From: Campylobacter concisus
GTDB lineage: Bacteria > Campylobacterota > Campylobacteria > Campylobacterales > Campylobacteraceae
NCBI RefSeq assembly: GCF_015679985.1
Contig: NZ_CP049239.1
Location: forward strand, 372,001 to 436,000
Reading direction: 5' to 3'
Length of the DNA: 64,000 bases
Shown: piece after piece, positions 59,681 through 64,000 of the stretch
Numbering within the stretch: the first letter of the stretch is position 1
How the letters are laid out: the number at the start of each line of letters is the position of its first letter
Translations under genes and position numbers: made by a program
Notes under the pieces: generated by a model
Databases searched by the model: none
The model's input: the letters and a program-made list of their open reading frames with translations, nothing else
Told to the model about the DNA's origin: nothing

Positions 59681-60523
59681 ATGAACAAAAAATCAATTAT
59701 AGTGGCTCTGATTGGAGCCACTATTTCTATTACCTCCGGCCAAGAGATTTCAGCTTTTGATGCAGGCAATATGGATAGTGCGAATCCATATGGTCTAACC
59801 GACAATGAAAAAGTTACCCTAAATAATAAGCGAAGTGTTCAAAATATTGAAGAGAATATGAATAGTGTTTTAGAACAACTTCAAGGTTTGCAAAGCTTGT
59901 TTGAGAGCATGAGTGCTAGAATGAATAAGCTTGAGCAAAGAATAAATGATATAGAGACGAAGGTAAATGGTGGCATAAGTGATTCTGGTGTAAGTTTGAC
60001 ATCATTGAAGGCTTATGTTGATGAAACTAGAGATATACAAGACAAAAACTACAAAAATATTACTGCTGCCTTAAATAAATTAGGTGCAATAATGGATAAA
60101 AATGCTGCCCAACCAAAGCAAAATGCAAATCCAAAACAACAAAGTAAGCCAACTTCAAATTTTAGTGGAAAAAGCGATAAAGATATTTTGGCTGATGGCA
60201 TTAAACTTCTAAATTCTGGCAATAGTACAGAAGCAGCTGAATATTTTGAATATTTAAATAAAAAAGGCTATAAAACTGGTGCAACAAATTATTATTTAGG
60301 TGAAGTTGCTTACAGTCAAAAATCATACAGTACAGCTATACAATACTATAAAAAAAGCATACAGAACGAAGATAAGGCTGACTATACACTAAAACTTCTA
60401 TATCACACAGCTATAAGCTTTGATAAGATAGGTGACACGCAAAGTGCAAATAGATTTTATAAGGCTTTAAAAGTCGGTTATCCAGATAGTAAAGAAGCCA
60501 AAGCCTCTCCCAATAGAAACTAA
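59681..60523 (+). CDS. ybgF: Tol-Pal accessory protein CpoB/YbgF
   Basis: A periplasmic protein of 280 residues with a signal peptide (ends near residue 22), a coiled coil (about 50-100, with LEQLQGLQSLFESMSARMNK) that trimerises in relatives, a Q/N/P-rich linker, and C-terminal TPR repeats (about 165-275, with YYLGEVAYSQKSYSTAIQYY). It coordinates peptidoglycan synthesis with Tol action in other bacteria. The ATG has no strong ribosome site, but neighbours and family order fit. Confidence 0.9.
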   Translation: MNKKSIIVALIGATISITSGQEISAFDAGNMDSANPYGLTDNEKVTLNNKRSVQNIEENMNSVLEQLQGLQSLFESMSARMNKLEQRINDIETKVNGGISDSGVSLTSLKAYVDETRDIQDKNYKNITAALNKLGAIMDKNAAQPKQNANPKQQSKPTSNFSGKSDKDILADGIKLLNSGNSTEAAEYFEYLNKKGYKTGATNYYLGEVAYSQKSYSTAIQYYKKSIQNEDKADYTLKLLYHTAISFDKIGDTQSANRFYKALKVGYPDSKEAKASPNRN

Positions 60524-60541
60524 ATTTTAATCTTTTTTAGA

Positions 60542-60547
60542 TATAAT
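60542..60547 (+). promoter_or_regulatory. Promoter -10 box for slyD
   Basis: CTTTTTTAGATATAATCC contains TATAAT, 38 bases before the GTG start of slyD. Confidence 0.6.
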
Positions 60548-60585
60548 CCCACATTAATCAAAAAACCAAATCTAAGGAGATTATT

Positions 60586-61170
60586 GTGAGTAAAGATCAA
60601 GTTATAACTATGTTTTACGAACTAAAAGATGCTAATACTGGTGAAATTTTAGAGTCAAACATGCAAGAAGGTGGCCAAATTTCGTTTATAACAGGGCATG
60701 GCCATATTATAGAAAAGCTTGAAGAAGAAGTAAGCAAATTAAAATCAGGCGAAAGAGCAACTATAAGCGTAAAGGCAGCAGAGGGTTGTGGTGAATATAA
60801 TAACGAAGCCATTCAGTCGTTACCAAAAGAGCAATTTGCTGGTATAGATTTACATGAAGGAATGGAGCTTTTTGGTCAAAATGAGGATGGCTCAAGTGTT
60901 CGTGTCATTGTTAAAGAGATCAAAGATGACGAAGTAACAGTTGATTTTAATCACCCATATGCTGGTAAAGATTTACTATTTAATGTTGAAGTTTTAGAAG
61001 TTAGAGATGCGACAGAAGATGAAAAAGCAACAGGCATGGTAGCTGGGGCTCATACTTGCGGTTGCGGTGGTCACGATCATGAGCATGAACATGAGTGCTG
61101 CGGTGGTCATGGACACGGACACGAGGATGGCGGTTGCGGTTGCGGTGGACACGGACATCACCATCACTAA
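60586..61170 (+). CDS. slyD: FKBP-type prolyl isomerase SlyD with metal-binding tail
   Basis: A cytoplasmic protein of 194 residues. The FKBP part (about 1-70 and 120-145) has FYELKDANTGEILE and the inserted IF chaperone flap (about 70-120). The tail from about 150 is very rich in His, Cys and Gly (HTCGCGGHDHEHEHE and similar), ending in HHHH, which binds nickel and other metals. It helps hydrogenase or urease maturation in relatives. The start is GTG with AAGGAG upstream. Confidence 0.95.
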   Translation: MSKDQVITMFYELKDANTGEILESNMQEGGQISFITGHGHIIEKLEEEVSKLKSGERATISVKAAEGCGEYNNEAIQSLPKEQFAGIDLHEGMELFGQNEDGSSVRVIVKEIKDDEVTVDFNHPYAGKDLLFNVEVLEVRDATEDEKATGMVAGAHTCGCGGHDHEHEHECCGGHGHGHEDGGCGCGGHGHHHH

Positions 61171-61179
61171 GAAGCTAAA

Positions 61180-62109
61180 ATGAAAAAATTTGCTTTTGTT
61201 TTTGCGGGCCAAGGCTCGCAAAGTATTGGTATGGGAAAAGACTTTTACGAAAATTTTTCTACTGCTAAACTGCTTTTAAATGATGCTTGTAATGACACTG
61301 GCATTGATTACGAGGAGCTTTTATTTACACAAAACGATAAGTTAGATAAAACAGAATTTACTCAGCCAGCTATCGTTTTAAACTCACTAATGACTTATTT
61401 GGCTTTTTCAAATTTTATTAAAGAAAAACCAGAATTTAGTCTTGGACACTCACTTGGAGAATTTACCGCTCTTGCAGTTAGCGAAGCATTTAATTTTATT
61501 GATGCGATTAGGCTTGTAAATTTACGTGGTAAATTTATGCAAGAGGCTTGTGTTGGTAAAGATGCTGGTATGATGGTAGTCCTCGGACTTAGTGATGAAG
61601 TGGTTGAAGAAATTTGTAAAAAAGCAAGAGAAGAAGGTTTACAAATTTATGCTGCAAACTACAACTGCGATGGACAAATCGTTGTCGCTGGTGTAAGAGC
61701 TGATCTTGCTAGCTATGAAGCAAAATTTAAAGAAGCTGGCGCAAAAAGAGCAATGCTTTTAAATATGTCAGTAGCAAGTCATTGTCCGATACTTGAGCCA
61801 GCTAGTGTTAGACTGGCAAGCGAGCTTGAGAGTACTTTGGCTACCAAATTTTCTCCTGTTGTCTCAAATGTAAATGCTAAAATTTATACCGATAAAAGTG
61901 AAGCACTAGTCCTACTAAAAGAGCAGCTAATAAAACCAGTTTGCTATAAACAAAGCATTAAAAACTATGAAAACGATGTTGATTGTTTTATCGAGCTTGG
62001 TGCTGCGACGTTAAAGGGCATCAATAAAAAAATTACCGAAAAGCCAACTTATAGTATTACTGATATGGCAAGTCTTGAAGAAGTTGTGAAAATTTTGGAG
62101 GAGAGATGA
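61180..62109 (+). CDS. fabD: Malonyl-CoA--ACP transacylase
   Basis: A protein of 309 residues that moves malonyl from CoA to ACP for fatty acid synthesis. It begins KFAFVFAGQGSQSIGMGKD, has the catalytic GHSLGEFTAL (serine near residue 90) and NMSVASHCPILEP with the partner histidine. It may also supply malonyl to the dedicated carrier proteins of the APE-type cluster, since none of the genes in view encodes another malonyl transferase. ATG start. Confidence 0.96.
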   Translation: MKKFAFVFAGQGSQSIGMGKDFYENFSTAKLLLNDACNDTGIDYEELLFTQNDKLDKTEFTQPAIVLNSLMTYLAFSNFIKEKPEFSLGHSLGEFTALAVSEAFNFIDAIRLVNLRGKFMQEACVGKDAGMMVVLGLSDEVVEEICKKAREEGLQIYAANYNCDGQIVVAGVRADLASYEAKFKEAGAKRAMLLNMSVASHCPILEPASVRLASELESTLATKFSPVVSNVNAKIYTDKSEALVLLKEQLIKPVCYKQSIKNYENDVDCFIELGAATLKGINKKITEKPTYSITDMASLEEVVKILEER

Positions 62110-62789
62110 TAGCGATACTTGGAGCTATGCAAGAGGAGATAACGCCGATTCTTGAAATGGTTGGTGAATATAAAACTGTTCAATATGCAAATAATAAATT
62201 TTACTTAGCAAACTACAAAGGAAAAGAGCTAGTCATTGCCTATTCAAAGATAGGCAAGGTAAATGCAGCCATAACGGCAACTTTAATGATAGAAAAATTT
62301 AAGGCCTCAAAGTTGCTCTTTACCGGCGTAGCTGGCTCGCTTGATGAGAGTTTAAAAATAGGCGATATGCTTTATGCTACTAGCTTAGTGCAACATGATC
62401 TTGATATCACGGCTTTTGGCCATCCTTATGGCTATGTGCCAGGCACAAGTATATTTGTCAAAAGCGATGAAGGACTAAATGAACTGGCAAAAAAGATAGC
62501 TGATAAAAAAGATATGAGCTTAAGCGCTGGTATTATTGCGACCGGAGATCAGTTTATTTGCGATAATGAAAAGAAAGCTTGGATTAAAAAGATATTTAAT
62601 GCGAGTGCTACCGAGATGGAAGGTGCTAGCGTTGCACTAGTTTGCGAAACACTTGGTGTGCCATTTTTTATACTAAGAGCTATCAGCGATGGAGCTGGTG
62701 ATGCAGCAGAGTTTGACTTTGATAAATTTTTGCAAGATTCAGCAAATGTTAGTGCAAAATTTATACTTGAAATGGTAGAAAATTTATGA
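62106..62789 (+). CDS. mtnN: MTA/SAH nucleosidase (aminofutalosine-type)
   Basis: A nucleosidase of 227 residues that cleaves S-adenosylhomocysteine and methylthioadenosine, and in campylobacters 6-amino-6-deoxyfutalosine for menaquinone synthesis. It begins IAILGAMQEEITPI, has FTGVAGSLDESLKIGD, and EMEGASVA near residue 172 and SDGAGD near 198 with the catalytic aspartate. ATG overlaps fabD by 4 bases, and its stop overlaps the next gene by 4. Confidence 0.95.
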   Translation: MIAILGAMQEEITPILEMVGEYKTVQYANNKFYLANYKGKELVIAYSKIGKVNAAITATLMIEKFKASKLLFTGVAGSLDESLKIGDMLYATSLVQHDLDITAFGHPYGYVPGTSIFVKSDEGLNELAKKIADKKDMSLSAGIIATGDQFICDNEKKAWIKKIFNASATEMEGASVALVCETLGVPFFILRAISDGAGDAAEFDFDKFLQDSANVSAKFILEMVENL

Positions 62790-63544
62790 TAGAGCTTAGT
62801 AAAAGGCTTCTTAGGCAAGTTGGTCAGACAAATGCCAGATACAAGATGATAGAGGGCGGAGATAAGATATTGCTTGGCCTTAGTGGCGGTAAAGATAGCC
62901 TCGCACTCGCTCACGTACTAAAGCATATTCAAAACGTCACACCTGAGAAATTTGAGTTTAAAGCAGTAACTCTAAGTTATGGCATGGGTGAGGACTATGC
63001 TTATCTTACGAAGCATTGCAATGAGCACGGAATAGAGCATGAAGTGATAGATAGCTCAATCTTTGAAATTTCAAAAGAGAAAATCCGTAAGAATTCCAGT
63101 TTTTGTAGTTTCTTTTCTCGTATGAGAAGAGGTTATCTTTATACTTACGCTTTAAAGCATGGTTTTAATAAACTCGCGATTGCTCATCATTTAGATGATG
63201 CAGCGGAGAGCTTTTTTATGAACTTTACCTATAATGGTGTACTAAGGACGCTTGCTCCAAAATATACTGCAAAAAATGGCATTACAGTTATTAGACCGTT
63301 TATCTTCGTTCGCGAGAGACAGCTTCGCGAAAATGCTATCAAAAACGAATTGAGAGTCATCGGTGACGAAGCATGCCCTGCAATGAGATTTGACGTGAAG
63401 ATGCCGCATGCTAGATATGAAACCAAACAGCTTTTAGCGACTTTAGAAAAAGAAAATCCAAAACTTTTTACTTCGCTAAAAGCAGCATTTGAAAATATTC
63501 ATACTGATACTTTTTTTGCTCTCAATAGCAGTAGTGAAGAGTAA
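62786..63544 (+). CDS. PP-loop tRNA-modification enzyme, TtcA-like
   Basis: A protein of 252 residues with the PP-loop LGLSGGKDSLALAHVL near residue 32, and the TtcA-like SRMRRGYLYTYA with AHHLDDAAESFFMN (about 133-146). In TtcA enzymes that thiolate cytidine 32 of tRNAs, a C-x-x-C pair precedes SRLRRG; here it reads FCSFFSR, so the second cysteine (about residue 110) is phenylalanine, while the first (about 107) and a later one (EACPAM, about 197) remain. ATG start. Last gene of the fabD run; a hairpin follows. Confidence 0.85.
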   Translation: MIELSKRLLRQVGQTNARYKMIEGGDKILLGLSGGKDSLALAHVLKHIQNVTPEKFEFKAVTLSYGMGEDYAYLTKHCNEHGIEHEVIDSSIFEISKEKIRKNSSFCSFFSRMRRGYLYTYALKHGFNKLAIAHHLDDAAESFFMNFTYNGVLRTLAPKYTAKNGITVIRPFIFVRERQLRENAIKNELRVIGDEACPAMRFDVKMPHARYETKQLLATLEKENPKLFTSLKAAFENIHTDTFFALNSSSEE

Positions 63545-63551
63545 AATTTTA

Positions 63552-63583
63552 CTTGCTTTTTGGGACTAATCCCAAGAAGCAAG
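63552..63583 (+). terminator. Hairpin after the TtcA-like gene
   Basis: CTTGCTTTTTGGG (63552-63564) pairs with CCCAAGAAGCAAG (63571-63583), with one imperfect position, around a 6-base loop. It closes a long co-directional run that starts at obgE. The 3' T-run is weak. Confidence 0.65.
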
Positions 63584-63776
63584 CTATAAATATTTCTATT
63601 TTAATTAGCTCGTATCAAAATAAATAAAAAATGTATGAATTGATAAAATTTTTGCACTTGTGCATAAATCAAAACTGTCATATACAACAAATACAAAAGC
63701 ATTTAGTGCAAAAAGCTACTGGCTAGAATTTTTATAACTTAGAAAATTGAGGCTTAAAAAATCATCATAATAGAGT

Positions 63777-64000
63777 TTAAAGTCCGTCAAGTAAAATTTT
63801 ATAAAGACGGTTTATCTCATCGTCATTTAGCTCGATCGTACTTTTTGTATCAAACAAATTTTTGATCTTGCTAGTGTCAAATTCGCTCCTATCAAGGCAG
63901 TGCTTGTGAGAGGGTAAAAAACCACGAGTTAAGCAAAGCTCGCTCTCTATCTCCTCGTCGCAGATGAAGCACTCAAGCTCGCTGTGAAGCCTACCTTCAT
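63777..64000 (-). CDS. C-terminal part of an unidentified protein with a CxxC site (5' end outside window)
   Basis: Reading the minus strand, a frame open from the window's right edge runs for about 74 codons to a TAA at 63777-63779. The visible part contains LECFICDEEIESELC, then GFLPSHKHCLDRSEF, so a C-x-x-C pair followed by another cysteine and a histidine-cysteine pair might bind zinc. The end is helical and acidic (TIELNDDEINRLYKILLDGL). No family recognised. The 232-base gap before it holds only the terminator and AT-rich sequence. Confidence 0.6.
   Translation of the reverse strand, partial: EGRLHSELECFICDEEIESELCLTRGFLPSHKHCLDRSEFDTSKIKNLFDTKSTIELNDDEINRLYKILLDGL

Overview
This looks like a chromosomal segment of a Campylobacter of the oral or gut type, most like the Campylobacter concisus group. 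Protein similarity, low to moderate GC, frequent TTG and GTG starts, TATAAT-type promoters behind T-rich stretches, and two gene blocks in the same order as in C. jejuni all fit. The first block is ileS, gatA, guaB, xseB, a nitrilase-fold gene, murC and mutS2. The second is rplU, rpmA, obgE, fmt, birA, parA, parB, atpF'FHAGDC, tolQRAB, pal, ybgF, slyD, fabD, pfs and a TtcA-like gene. The species is inferred, not proven.

Layout. (1) 1-7950: nine tightly overlapping plus-strand genes running in from the left edge, matching the aryl-polyene (APE) pigment or xanthomonadin-type pathway: acyltransferase, two acyl carrier proteins, membrane protein, AMP-ligase fused to a dehydratase, glycosyltransferase fused to an acyltransferase, thioesterase, LolA-like protein and RND/MMPL exporter. 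The ketosynthases and ketoreductase are not in view. (2) 7995-10463: a secreted family-1 pectate lyase and a CinA-like protein, both minus strand. (3) 10559-23036: housekeeping block, with an unannotated 34-codon membrane-protein gene between ileS and gatA and a metX between guaB and xseB. (4) 23112-30663: a membrane GGDEF/EAL-type protein with altered signature motifs, dapE, a very AT-rich KAP-like P-loop NTPase (probable accessory gene) and polA. (5) 30783-34680: two lipooligosaccharide core glycosyltransferases, exbB-exbD-tonB and tRNA-Phe(GAA). (6) 35016-37808: DcuB-type C4-dicarboxylate transporter with an extra soluble segment of about 100 residues, and flhB. (7) 38072-44451: a GC-rich stretch (di-haem cytochrome c peroxidase, rplU, rpmA) followed by an AT-rich minus-strand operon of three glycosyltransferases and an O-antigen-ligase-type protein, which separates rpmA from obgE. 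(8) 44603-63544: obgE, an EF-hand protein, fmt, thiD, birA, parAB, ATP synthase, Tol-Pal, slyD, fabD, nucleosidase and a PP-loop tRNA-modification enzyme. A partial minus-strand gene runs off the right edge.

How they work together. Much of the window concerns the cell envelope: a polyene glycolipid (APE) system, lipooligosaccharide core and glycan assembly, TonB-dependent uptake energised by ExbBD, Tol-Pal, and peptidoglycan precursors (murC, dapE). The rest is central information processing, anaerobic C4-dicarboxylate and peroxide metabolism, and the F-type ATP synthase. The likeliest accessory parts are the APE cluster, the pectate lyase, the KAP-like NTPase and the glycan island. No rRNA, CRISPR array, insertion sequence or prophage is visible.
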